Assembly (NCBI GenBank): GCA_017614505.1
Contig: JAGABT010000016.1
Location: forward strand, 186,001-250,000
Direction: 5' to 3'
From: Selenomonadaceae bacterium
GTDB lineage: Bacteria > Bacillota > Negativicutes > Selenomonadales > Selenomonadaceae
Length of the DNA stretch: 64,000 nt
Positions 17,111 through 27,100 of the stretch are shown in pieces. The notes under the pieces were generated by a model, which worked only from the letters and a program-made list of their open reading frames with translations, was not told the origin of the DNA and made no database searches. The position numbers and the translations under genes are program-made. Position 1 is the first letter of the stretch. Each line of letters begins with the position of its first letter.

Positions 17111-20100
17111 GTGTCTAAGCTCGTAAAGGTCGCCTGCGCTGTCATTATCGCCGCGCTCATCGCCGCCGGTCTTTACATTCATTCCCAGCGCGACGCCCTC
17201 TTTCAAAAAGCTCTGCTCTACGCTGAACAGGAAGCCGGCAAAATCATCGGCACGCCCGTTAAAGTCGGCTCCGCTCATATCGACGAGTTCAGCCTGTCTT
17301 CCTTCAAATCCAATGAATTTGTTCTGCGCGACGTTCAAATCCTCGATAAAAATTCCGCCGTTATCGCTAAGGTCGACGAAGCCCGCATTACCTTCAAATT
17401 CCTCGCCCTCTACGACGACGGCGCCGGTGGTATCGACGCTATCACTGTCAACGGCGCTTACCTCAACCTTCAAAAACGCGGCGATAATTCCTGGAACTTC
17501 AACGATATCAAGCCCAAATCTTCCGGCGAATCCAAGTTCCGCGCCAAAATTTCTCTCGCTAACGGCAACGTCAACGCCTTCTTCGACGATAAAAACATCG
17601 CTGTCAGCAACATCACCGCCGACGCCGACTGCAGCGACCTTTCCGCTGTCAGCACTTCCCTTACCGCCACTGTCCTCGGCTCGGACGTTACTGCGACCGG
17701 CATCATCGGCTCGCAGCGCCAAATCGTCAACGCCTACGTTAATTCCGTCGACCTTGCCAAAATTCTGCCTTACCTGCCCGCCGACCTCATTCCCGAATCC
17801 GTTCAAATTCTCGGCGGCACTGCCTCCAATCTCGTTTTGAACGTTCTCAACCGCGATACTTCCCTCAGCTACAGCGGCTCCACTAATTTTTCCGACGGCG
17901 CCGTTGTCGTTAAAAACACCAACATTTCCAATATCGACGGCAGAGCTGACTTCACCGACGCCCAGATTATGTTCAACGCCACCGCTCTTGCCAATAACCA
18001 GCCTGTCAAAGCACTCGGTTCCGTTCGCACTGATACCGATGTGCCTTTTTTTGATATCCGCGCCAGCTCCGATTACTTTATCCCCGCCGCTGTCCTGCCT
18101 GCCTTTGGCGTCAACGGCGCTGTTAATTTCTCCGCTCGCCTCGTCGGTACCGCCGCCGATCCCACCGTCGAAGCCGACATTTCCTCCGCTTTCTTGTCTT
18201 ACGATAATATCTCCGCCTCAAATATCAGCACCCACCTCAAGTACCAGCGCAACGCCGTTTACCTTTCCAACCTCCGCGCAGAAACTTTCGGCGGCTCCGT
18301 CAGCGGGGAAATGGAACTTCAGGCTCAGAATTTCGCCTTCAATGCCCACCTCAAAGCCGACGGCTTAAGTCTTGTTCAGCTCAAAAATTTCGCCGCTCTC
18401 GACGCTCCTGTTACCGGCAACATCGACGCTGATATAGCTTTGAACGGCACCGCCAGCGATTTCTCTACGCTAAAAGTTTTCGGCAAGGCGTCTTCCTCTA
18501 ACTTCGCCTTCCAGAATTTCCTCCTGCCCAGCGTCAAATCTTCTTTCCTCTTTGCCGATAATTCCGTTACCCTCGACTACCTCAACCTTACCCTGCCTGA
18601 ACGCGGCAAGCTCAATATCGACGGCACTGTCACCAATTTTAATTCCCTCAACCTCAATTTCTACGCCGCCCATATCGATTTGGCTCTCGCTAAAAAATTC
18701 AACCCGCTTGTCGACGTCAGCGGGCTCTCTGACTTCAGGGGCTCCATCAGCGGCAAGCTCGATAATCCAACCCTGAAGCTCGAACTTACCGCTGTTCATG
18801 ACTTGCGCGGCAGGCACCCTGGCGTTATTTTCAATCAAAAGTACGATTCGATTGATCTGCTCGCGTCCGGCAGTCTCGACGGCGTTAAGGTTGACAAGTT
18901 TGAGCTCGAAAAGGACGGCAAGGTTAAATGGGTTGTTATTGACGGCACGGTAGGTCTGACTGGCGATAAAAAAATTAATCTGCGCCTTGATACCGTCGGC
19001 GCCCGCACCGAGGATATTGTCAAAGTTTTCGCGCCAGATCAGGAACTCACCGGCAATATCGACAACACGGTTCGCGTAACCGGCACGCTCGATAAACCAA
19101 ACGTCGTCGGCTATCTTGAGTTTAGCTACGGCAGTTACCGCGGATTTTTGGTGAACGATATGCGAGGCGATTATTTCCTTGAAGGCAATAAGCTCCGCCT
19201 GCAGGATTTTGTTATCACTTCGCCGATGGTCGACATGGTGCTGAATGGCACGATTGACGTTAAGACATACGACATGAATTTCGTCGTGCAGGGGCGTGAC
19301 GTTAATCTGAAACGTTTTCAGGCGAAATTCCCTGCCGATTATCCCGTTGAAGGGCACGGAACTTTTGAAGGTCTGATTGGAGGTAATTTGGACGCGCCAA
19401 TTTTTGACGGGCGGCTGGTTTCAAATTCGCTCAGCTTTAACGGCGTTGAGCTCAAAAAAATTCTCGGTCATGTCACGATGAACGGTCCGCAGATTCAGCT
19501 GGAAGATTTTAATTTCCGGCAAGGCGATGGCAGTTATTCAATGCAACTTTCCGCAAACACCGCCACCAAAAATCTGAACGGCAAGGTTGACGTTAAAAAC
19601 GCCGATATTCCGTCTCTCCTGACGCTCGCCAATAAAAAAACGCAGATTCTAACCGGCAGCCTCGACAGCGACATTTCAATAAGCGGTACATTTGATAATC
19701 CTGCCGGAACGTTGCGCGGTTCGATAACCAATGGCGCGATTGCCGGACACGAATTGCACGACGTGGCGCTGGATTTAAATCTGGCGAATCACGTCGTCCA
19801 CGTACAGAAATTCGCAGGGAAACAGGGCGACGCTGGCGAATTTAACGTTCTTGGAACAGCCAGCCTCAGCGGACCTCTGGATTTGACGGCAAGCGCGAGA
19901 CATTTAGAACTGGCAATGTTCAGCGACGCCGCCGGTCTCGATATGGGCGTTGAAGGCTTTACGAATCTTGACGCGAAAATTACCGGCAGTACGTTCAATC
20001 CGCAAGGCGAAATTAAACTGACCGCGAATGGCGGAATACGCGGCGCGAATTTCGATTTGCTGACTGCGCAGGTCTCGCTTAGGGATTGGGTTTTTAACGT

Positions 20101-21505
20101 CCGCGAACTTTCTGCGCGTCGGGCTATTGGCGAAAAAGTTTATCAGGCAAGCGCGCGGGGAACTATTCCGATTCAGGCGCTGTACGTCGATTCCGAAGTT
20201 GGGCTAAGCTCTAACGAACAGATGAACTTGCAGGTTATCCTTGACGACGCGGATTTGAGCATGCTGCCGAAACTCAGCAACATGGTTACCTGGGCAGTCG
20301 GAGAAATGGGCGGCGGCTTGACAATTACCGGCACTGCTTCTAAACCGCAAGTCAACGGCGAAATTTCCCTGCATGACGGCACAGTTAAAATCAAAGGCGT
20401 GGAAAGTCCGATTGAGCATATCAACATTTCGACGCTCTTTCGCGGGAACAATTTCAACATTGAGCAATTCACCGGCAATATCGGCACAGGAACTTTTGAA
20501 GTGACTGGCGGCTTTAACTTTGCAAATTACGCGCTGAGCAATTATAATTTCACTTTGACGGCGGACGCGCTGGATATTCGCAGTGCGGTTTTCAAAGGTC
20601 CGCTGAACGCCGAGTTCACGATTAGCGAAGAAAAATTTTTCAACCGCACTTTCCCGAAACTTAGCGGCGTCGCGGATTTCGACAAGTGTACGATTACCAT
20701 TCCGGCAATTCCAGAATCTGATGCCCCGCTCCCGACGATTCTGCTGGACGTGACGGTTAATCTCGGTGACAAGGTTCATTTCTACAGTTCGCGGCTCTAC
20801 GATATGTTCCTGACCGGCAGCGTGAAACTTGAGCGCAGTACGACGCACCCGAAAACTTCCGGCATTATCAGCGTCAAGCGCGGCGGCACAGTGCATTACA
20901 TTCAGACGACGTTCGACATACGCGAGGGCGAGGCGCATTTCAACCAGCTGGATTCTTTCTTCCCGACGCTCCACTTTAACGCCGACGCCAGCGTTGCCAA
21001 TGTTAAAGTTTTCCTGAACATCGACGGCGCGATTGGCAGCGATAAAAAAATCCCGCAAATAAGGCTGAGCTCCAATCCTGAAATGAGCGAGACGGAAATT
21101 ATGCAGCTTTTAACTCTGCGCGACGCTTATGGAAACAGCACGTCGAACATGTCGGCGACTGATATTCTGGCGATTGGCTTGCAAATGAGCATTCTCGGCG
21201 ATATTGAAGACAGCGTTCGCCGTTCCGTTGGGCTTGACAGATTTCGATTGAACACGGGCAGTGGCAGTGCGCTGGAAAATTATTCTTCGCACGAAAAAAA
21301 CGCCGGCGATACAAACACGGCGTTCAACATTTTCCTTGGCAAATACATCAGCGACAAAATCATGTTGCGATACACGCAGGGGATAAACGGCGAGCATATC
21401 CAGCGCTACGGCTTGCAGTATGATTTCAATGACAATCTCGGCGTGACGGTCGAGCGCGAAGCAAACGAATACATCTTCAGCCTTGAGGCGCGATATAAAT
21501 TCTGA
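17111..21505 (+). CDS. tamB: TamB-family inter-membrane lipid transport protein
   Basis: A 1464-residue AsmA/TamB-type protein. It has an N-terminal membrane anchor (about 5-24), a long repetitive beta-rich periplasmic groove (about 40-1150), and the conserved C-terminal TamB (DUF490) domain (about 1180-1464) with GTVHYIQTTFDIREGEAHF and SNPEMSETEIMQLL. The family forms a hydrophobic bridge that carries phospholipids to the outer membrane and may act with an Omp85 partner, encoded next door. The GTG start has AAGGA about 10 nt upstream. Codon use changes visibly near 18.8 kb. Confidence 0.95.
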   Translation: MSKLVKVACAVIIAALIAAGLYIHSQRDALFQKALLYAEQEAGKIIGTPVKVGSAHIDEFSLSSFKSNEFVLRDVQILDKNSAVIAKVDEARITFKFLALYDDGAGGIDAITVNGAYLNLQKRGDNSWNFNDIKPKSSGESKFRAKISLANGNVNAFFDDKNIAVSNITADADCSDLSAVSTSLTATVLGSDVTATGIIGSQRQIVNAYVNSVDLAKILPYLPADLIPESVQILGGTASNLVLNVLNRDTSLSYSGSTNFSDGAVVVKNTNISNIDGRADFTDAQIMFNATALANNQPVKALGSVRTDTDVPFFDIRASSDYFIPAAVLPAFGVNGAVNFSARLVGTAADPTVEADISSAFLSYDNISASNISTHLKYQRNAVYLSNLRAETFGGSVSGEMELQAQNFAFNAHLKADGLSLVQLKNFAALDAPVTGNIDADIALNGTASDFSTLKVFGKASSSNFAFQNFLLPSVKSSFLFADNSVTLDYLNLTLPERGKLNIDGTVTNFNSLNLNFYAAHIDLALAKKFNPLVDVSGLSDFRGSISGKLDNPTLKLELTAVHDLRGRHPGVIFNQKYDSIDLLASGSLDGVKVDKFELEKDGKVKWVVIDGTVGLTGDKKINLRLDTVGARTEDIVKVFAPDQELTGNIDNTVRVTGTLDKPNVVGYLEFSYGSYRGFLVNDMRGDYFLEGNKLRLQDFVITSPMVDMVLNGTIDVKTYDMNFVVQGRDVNLKRFQAKFPADYPVEGHGTFEGLIGGNLDAPIFDGRLVSNSLSFNGVELKKILGHVTMNGPQIQLEDFNFRQGDGSYSMQLSANTATKNLNGKVDVKNADIPSLLTLANKKTQILTGSLDSDISISGTFDNPAGTLRGSITNGAIAGHELHDVALDLNLANHVVHVQKFAGKQGDAGEFNVLGTASLSGPLDLTASARHLELAMFSDAAGLDMGVEGFTNLDAKITGSTFNPQGEIKLTANGGIRGANFDLLTAQVSLRDWVFNVRELSARRAIGEKVYQASARGTIPIQALYVDSEVGLSSNEQMNLQVILDDADLSMLPKLSNMVTWAVGEMGGGLTITGTASKPQVNGEISLHDGTVKIKGVESPIEHINISTLFRGNNFNIEQFTGNIGTGTFEVTGGFNFANYALSNYNFTLTADALDIRSAVFKGPLNAEFTISEEKFFNRTFPKLSGVADFDKCTITIPAIPESDAPLPTILLDVTVNLGDKVHFYSSRLYDMFLTGSVKLERSTTHPKTSGIISVKRGGTVHYIQTTFDIREGEAHFNQLDSFFPTLHFNADASVANVKVFLNIDGAIGSDKKIPQIRLSSNPEMSETEIMQLLTLRDAYGNSTSNMSATDILAIGLQMSILGDIEDSVRRSVGLDRFRLNTGSGSALENYSSHEKNAGDTNTAFNIFLGKYISDKIMLRYTQGINGEHIQRYGLQYDFNDNLGVTVEREANEYIFSLEARYKF

Positions 21506-21518
21506 GGGGGAAATAAAA

Positions 21519-23543
21519 TTGAAATTAAAGAGACGGGCGGCGGCGTGCGTAGCGGCGATAATAACGGTGCCGCTACTGCTGGGGTTCAAGAGCGACGACA
21601 CGAGCGGAGTAGCGGAAACATCCAGCGAAACGATAAGCGCGCCGTTACCGCAGTCGGACGATAAGGACTACAGACCGCTGGACGGGAATGCAGATGACAG
21701 CGGAGGGAACAGGGCAGTAGTGCCGGTGGTGACAGTGCCGGTAGACGAGCCGAAGCCGTCGGAGACTGCCGCTGAGAGCAATTCCGAGGAAGAAAAGCCT
21801 GCTGAACCGCCGCCGCCGCCGGAAATTCCCGCGCCGAATTTTGAAAGCGCCGAGAGCCGGACGGATAGTATGATTCGGAATTATTTGCAGCAGTTCAACG
21901 GTAAAGTTATCGTCGACGTGAAATTTGAGGGCGCCAGCGAATCGACGATGCCGACAGTGCGCGCGGCGGTACTTTCGCACGTGGGCGACGAGTTCAACGC
22001 GGATATTTCGGTTCGCGACCGCAACGCCATTCGTGAGATTGGATTTTTCTACGACGCCTATCAGACGGTGCAGGAAATTCCCGAAGGGATAATCCTGACT
22101 TATCACCTGCTGGAAAATCCCGTACTCAAGAGCGTGGCGATAACCGGCAACACGAAATATAGCGAGAAGGATTTGCAGAAGATGATAACCGTGCGGCGCA
22201 ACACGGTTTTGAATCAGAACACGCTGCACGACAATCTGGCGGCGATACAGGAAAAATATCGCGGCGACGGCTACATTCTCATGAAAATCACGGACATGCA
22301 CGTCGACGAAAACGGCGTCCTGGATTTGCGGATAAACGAAGGGATTCTGGAAGGGTACAAGGTCAAGGGCAACACCAAGACGAAGGATTATGTTATTTTG
22401 CGGGAAATGCGGCAGAAGGTCGGCGACGTATTCAACGCGAAGCTGGCGCGGCGTTCGATGGAGCGCGTGTACAATCTCGGATTTTTTGAGGATGTTAATG
22501 TAAAAATGCTCAGCGGCGTCGAGCCGAACGCGATTGTCATGGAAGTCAACGTCAAGGAAAAGCGCACGGGGACTTTCGGTGTCGGCGCAGGTTACAGCAC
22601 GCGCGACGGATTGCTGGGAGTTATCAGCATTTCGGATACGAATTTTCGAGGGACTGGCGACGCGGTGAGCTTATCGTTTGAGACGGCGGCGGACGAATCC
22701 GATGCGCACGGGTTTACATTTGCATACCGGCGCCCGTGGCTGGACAGCAAGGAAACTGCCGGCACGTTCAGATTTTATAACAGAACTTATCAGTATTACG
22801 ATTATGACACGCGGGGCAATTTGAAGGAACGGTACATGCGCAGATATTTGGGCGGCGAGCTGACTTTGAGCCGACCGATGAGCGAGTACTCGACGAATTA
22901 CATAACGTTGCGGCAGAGGAAGGACCAGTACAAGCGGCACATAGCGGACGGCAACGCGGGCGACAGGAGCGGTTTGTCTGGAGAGGAATGGCGCAACTCT
23001 AATTTTGGCACGACGCGGAGCATTGGACTTCAGCACGTGACGGATACGCGGGACAATATTTACAATCCGAAGACAGGCGGGCGGGTTGCGCTAAACGCGG
23101 AGTTTGCCGGATTTTTAGGCGGAGACTTTGATTTTCAGAAGTACCAGATAGAGCACCAGCAGTTTTGGGAAGCAGGACACGCGCAGGTTTGGGCAGCGAA
23201 GGCGGCTTATGGCGTAGGCTACGGCGATTTGACGGAGTTCAACCAGTTTCGCGTTGGCGGGCAGAACACCCTGCGCGGGTACCGTGACGACCAGTTCCGC
23301 GGCGACCACATGATGATAGCCACGTTTGAGTACAGGTTCCCTCTCGCCAAGAGCGTGCAAGGCATTTTATTCACAGACTGGGGCGGCGCGTGGGGCTCCG
23401 GCTTCCTCCCCAAGGGCAACGACATTTACGGCTCCGGCGGCATGGGCATCGCCCTGAATACGCCGCTGGGACCTTTGCGTCTGGATTACGGGCGCGGCAG
23501 TCAGGGTGGCAGGTTCCATTTCAGTGTCGGCGGCGGTTTCTAA
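21519..23543 (+). CDS. Omp85-family outer membrane assembly protein (BamA/TamA-like)
   Basis: About 674 residues: signal peptide, a Pro/Glu/Ser-rich low-complexity stretch (about 30-95), roughly three POTRA domains (about 100-330; KVIVDVKFEG, LKSVAITGNTKYSEKDL, LEGYKVKGNTKTKDYVIL), then a 16-strand surface-antigen barrel. The barrel has the lid-loop motif QNTLRGYRDDQFRG and ends in Phe. BamA inserts beta-barrel proteins; TamA pairs with TamB. The adjacency to tamB does not settle which, and in diderm Firmicutes this locus often holds the main BamA. The TTG start follows GAGGGGG. Confidence 0.92.
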   Translation: MKLKRRAAACVAAIITVPLLLGFKSDDTSGVAETSSETISAPLPQSDDKDYRPLDGNADDSGGNRAVVPVVTVPVDEPKPSETAAESNSEEEKPAEPPPPPEIPAPNFESAESRTDSMIRNYLQQFNGKVIVDVKFEGASESTMPTVRAAVLSHVGDEFNADISVRDRNAIREIGFFYDAYQTVQEIPEGIILTYHLLENPVLKSVAITGNTKYSEKDLQKMITVRRNTVLNQNTLHDNLAAIQEKYRGDGYILMKITDMHVDENGVLDLRINEGILEGYKVKGNTKTKDYVILREMRQKVGDVFNAKLARRSMERVYNLGFFEDVNVKMLSGVEPNAIVMEVNVKEKRTGTFGVGAGYSTRDGLLGVISISDTNFRGTGDAVSLSFETAADESDAHGFTFAYRRPWLDSKETAGTFRFYNRTYQYYDYDTRGNLKERYMRRYLGGELTLSRPMSEYSTNYITLRQRKDQYKRHIADGNAGDRSGLSGEEWRNSNFGTTRSIGLQHVTDTRDNIYNPKTGGRVALNAEFAGFLGGDFDFQKYQIEHQQFWEAGHAQVWAAKAAYGVGYGDLTEFNQFRVGGQNTLRGYRDDQFRGDHMMIATFEYRFPLAKSVQGILFTDWGGAWGSGFLPKGNDIYGSGGMGIALNTPLGPLRLDYGRGSQGGRFHFSVGGGF

Positions 23544-23559
23544 TTAAGGAGGGTTTGCT

Positions 23560-23928
23560 TTGGAAAGAGTGTTGAAGCAGTACATTTTCGCGCCGGAAAA
23601 GCGGCTGAATCGCAAGCGTTACATCTTGTACGCACTGGCTTACGGCCTGGTCATGGCTTTAGTCACGGGGATACTTACTTTCGTGGCGGCGCTGATTTTC
23701 GGGGAAAATAGCTTTATGGTTCGCGCAGTGACGTTCGTGACTTCGCTGGCGTGGTTCGCGGGCTACGTGTCACTGATGATTCAGCGCCTGCACGATTTAG
23801 CGCGACCGTCGTGGTGGGCTGTAGGCACGCTTATCCCAGTGGTGAATTTCGTTTTGGCGCTTTACCTGCTGTTAGTGCCAGGCACGCGCGGCTATAACAA
23901 GTACGGTCCAGACCCGCTCAGATATTAA
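23560..23928 (+). CDS. DUF805 family inner membrane protein
   Basis: A 122-residue protein with three to four membrane helices and the DUF805 pattern: RLNRKRYILYALAYGL at the start, MIQRLHDLARPSWWAV in the middle, and a C-terminal PGTRGYNKYGPDPL. The function of this family is not known. It lies 16 bp after the omp85 gene, with AAGGAGGG before its TTG start, so it is likely co-transcribed. Confidence 0.85.
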   Translation: MERVLKQYIFAPEKRLNRKRYILYALAYGLVMALVTGILTFVAALIFGENSFMVRAVTFVTSLAWFAGYVSLMIQRLHDLARPSWWAVGTLIPVVNFVLALYLLLVPGTRGYNKYGPDPLRY

Positions 23929-23936
23929 AATCGAAC

Positions 23937-24112
23937 AAAAAAAGAAGCGCCACATGGACGCACGCGCTTAAGAGAGGCGCCCCATGGACGCACGCGCTTA
24001 AGAAGCGCCCCATGGATGGGGCGCGGGCCGTCACAGGTCGCCGGATGCGACCTATGCGGCCCATTTTCTTTGCCAGCGTTTCTTTTTTTAAAAGAAATGC
24101 TGAAACAACAAA
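23937..24112 (+). repeat. Interspersed palindromic repeat, copy D
   Basis: Between the convergent DUF805 and RTX genes. Two iterons CATGGACGCACGCGCTTAAG are followed by the palindrome GCGCCCCATGGATGGGGCGC, the hairpin AGGTCGC-CGGAT-GCGACCT and a tail hairpin (TTTCTTTTTTTAAAAGAAA). A position between convergent genes fits a bidirectional terminator role. Confidence 0.85.
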
Positions 24113-24121
24113 TGCTGATTT

Positions 24122-27100
24122 TTAATTTGAACTTACCGGCAGATTGTAGCCGTAGCTCCAGTGGGCGAGCGACATTCTCATAGGCGCCGTGGGATTTATA
24201 AGCTCGTCGTCAATTTCTGGCGAAGACGCTAAAAGGTCGCCAATCGTCGTAGTTTCGCCGCCGTTGTCGAAGCTGTAACCCAGAAGGTCTTCCGTGAGTT
24301 CATCGACGCCGTTGAAAGTTATGCTGAAATTGTCAGACGCCAGATTAACCGAATCGTCACCGGTTACGGTAGCGAGCGAGCCGGTAGCGATACTGTCAGC
24401 GAAAATCAGCGTATCGTTATTCGTGTTGAGGTCTTCAAACGTGATACTCGTGACGCCGCTGGAAACGGAAATGGTATCCTCGCCCCTACCGCTGGCAATC
24501 GTCGCGTTATCGCCAATCACGCTGATAAAGTCATCGTTGCGCGTGGCGGTGGCGTACCAGTTTTCAGGCACGGTGATATTCTGGCTGTAGATATTTCCGC
24601 TGGCGTCGTAGGAATTTTCCTCGGTGACGGAGCCGACGATTGTGCCGCTAATTTCTTCGTCGGAGTTTGCAAATTCGGCGGTTGGATTGGTATCGCGGTT
24701 GCCGGTTTCAACAAAGAAGCTGCCGGTTTCGCCCGCAGGAACTTCATCGAGGTAGACATTGACGCTTTCAATTTCGGGAACGAGCAAATCCTGAATGGTT
24801 GAAGTTACGCCGCCGTTGTCGAACTCGTAGTTCAAAATACTTTCGCTGAGTTCATCGACGCCGCTGAAAGTCATGCTGAAATCTTCGGACGCAAGATTGA
24901 CAGAATTGCCGCTGGAAGTTTCGGTGAGCGAGCCGCTTTCAATGCTTTCGGCGAAGCTCAGAACGTCCGCCGTGTCGAAGTCCGCGAATGTGATATTTGA
25001 AACGCCGCTGGAAACGGAAATTGTATCGGTGCCTTCGCCGCTGGCAATGGTAGCGTTGGAGCCGGTTACGCTCAGCGAATCGCTGCCGTCGGTTGCGGTA
25101 ACGTTCCAGCTTTCGGGTACGGTGATAATCTGTCGCGCAGAATCTTCATCGGCGGTGTAAACATTTTCCTCGACGCTGCCAACAACGGTATCTTCCTCGC
25201 CGGCGCTTTCAGCAAATTCGGCGGCAGGAACTGAATCGAGGTTGCCTTCGGGAATGTAGAAGACGCCGCTGCCTTCGGCTGAATTTAAATCGATGACGAC
25301 GCTTTCAACGCCGGTGTAGAGTAAATCCTGGAGCGCATTGGCAGTGCCGCCGTTCTGGACGGTGTAGCTCAGAATTTCTTCGTCGAGAGAGTTCACGCCG
25401 TTGAAAATAATTGAGCGGTCTTCGTCAGCGAGAGTCAGAGTACCGCCGCCGAGCGTCCAGCCGAGGGATTTTTCAGCGATTGAGTCTGCGAAAATCAGAA
25501 TATCTTCGCTGGTATCGAGGTCAGCCAGCACAATGCTGTTGACGCCGCTGGCAACTGAAATTGTATCTGCGCCGCTGTCGCCGGTGATTGTGGCGCCGGA
25601 GCCGGTCACGCGAATAGAATCGTCGCTGGCGGTTGCGGTAACGTTCCAGTTGTCCGTGACGATAATTTCCTGCGCGTAGGTATCTTCCGCGCTGTAGACG
25701 TTCGCCGCCGAAACGTAGCCGATAACTTCAGCGTCTTCATTTTCCTCGGCGTTGAAAGTTGCCGTTGGATTTGAAACGGTGTTGTAGCTGGGAATTTGGA
25801 AAACGCCGGTCGCGCTGCCTGCGGAGTTCAAATTCACGATAACGCTTTCCACGGTAACGGGATTGTAAACGAGCTCGCGGATTGTATTGGTGCCGTCGCC
25901 GTTCTGCACGGTGTAGTTTAAAATTTCTTCCGTCAGCTCGGACGCGTTCTGCCAGACGATAGAAATATCCTCGGAGGAAAGTACCAGCGCGCCTTCGTCG
26001 TTCACGGTCTGGATAAGGGAATTTTCAGCGATAGCGCTTTCAAAAATGAGAACGTCAGCTGAAGTATCAAGGTCGGTGAAAGTGACATCACTTGCGTTGC
26101 TGTTTACGTCTTCATCACCATCATTTGAAATAAAAACAGTATCGTTGCCGTCGCCGGTGGTTATGGTAGTGTTAGCGCCTTCGGTAAGAATGTAATCGTC
26201 ACCCGCGCCAGAATCTATGGTAACTTCATTGCCGCCATTAAAAATGGTGTCATTTCCGTCGCCGGAGTATATGATAGCGTTATCACCAGCCGTACGCCCA
26301 AGGTCGACATCAAAGTAGGCGGTTCCACTGTTGATAATGCTGTCGTTGCCCGCGCCGGAATTTATAGTCACGTTTTCTCTAACATTGGAAATATTATTGT
26401 CGCCGTCGCCGGAATTTATACTGACGCTTTCGCCGTAGTTGTGAATTGTGTCTGAGCCAGCGCCGCCGTCGATTGTCACGTTGGAGCTGAGGTTTCGCAG
26501 GAAGTCATTACCAGCGCCGCCATTAATGTAAACGCTGTCGCCGCCGTCCACTGTTACGCTGTCGTCACTGTACCCGTTAGCAATGGTATCATCGCCGTCT
26601 CCGCCTTCGAGCGTCGCCCCCTCGCCAACGTTCAAAATAGAATCGTTGTCAGCGCCGCCGTAAACGCTGGAAAATGCGCCTGCGTTACCAATCGCATCAG
26701 CACCAGCGCCTCCGTCCATCGTCACGTAGTTGCCGTTGTTGCCAATGGTATCGTTACCGTCGCCAGCGAATATCAAAGCGTAGCCGCCGGAAGCCGCAGA
26801 GGTTAAGCTGTCTTCAGCAGAGCTTATTTCTCCGCCGTTGCCAATGGAATCATCGCCAGCGCCTGAATCAATCGTTACGCTGTCGCCGTAGTTGTGAATG
26901 GTGTCACTGCCAGCGCCGGAATTTATTTTTGTACTGTTGCCAGAATTGCGGATACTGTCATTATCGGCGCCGCTTTGAATCGTCGCGCTGTGTCCATAAC
27001 TACGAACATAGTTAGCGCCGTCGCCCGCGTCTATCTGAGCGCTGTCGCCATTATTGACAATGGAGTCATTGCCTTCGCCGCCGTCTATCGTCACGTAATT

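Noticed and set aside
23937-24112. Repeat copy D as an attachment site or insertion sequence
   Set aside because: No transposase or integrase frame, no target duplication seen, and the same modules occur in varied order elsewhere.
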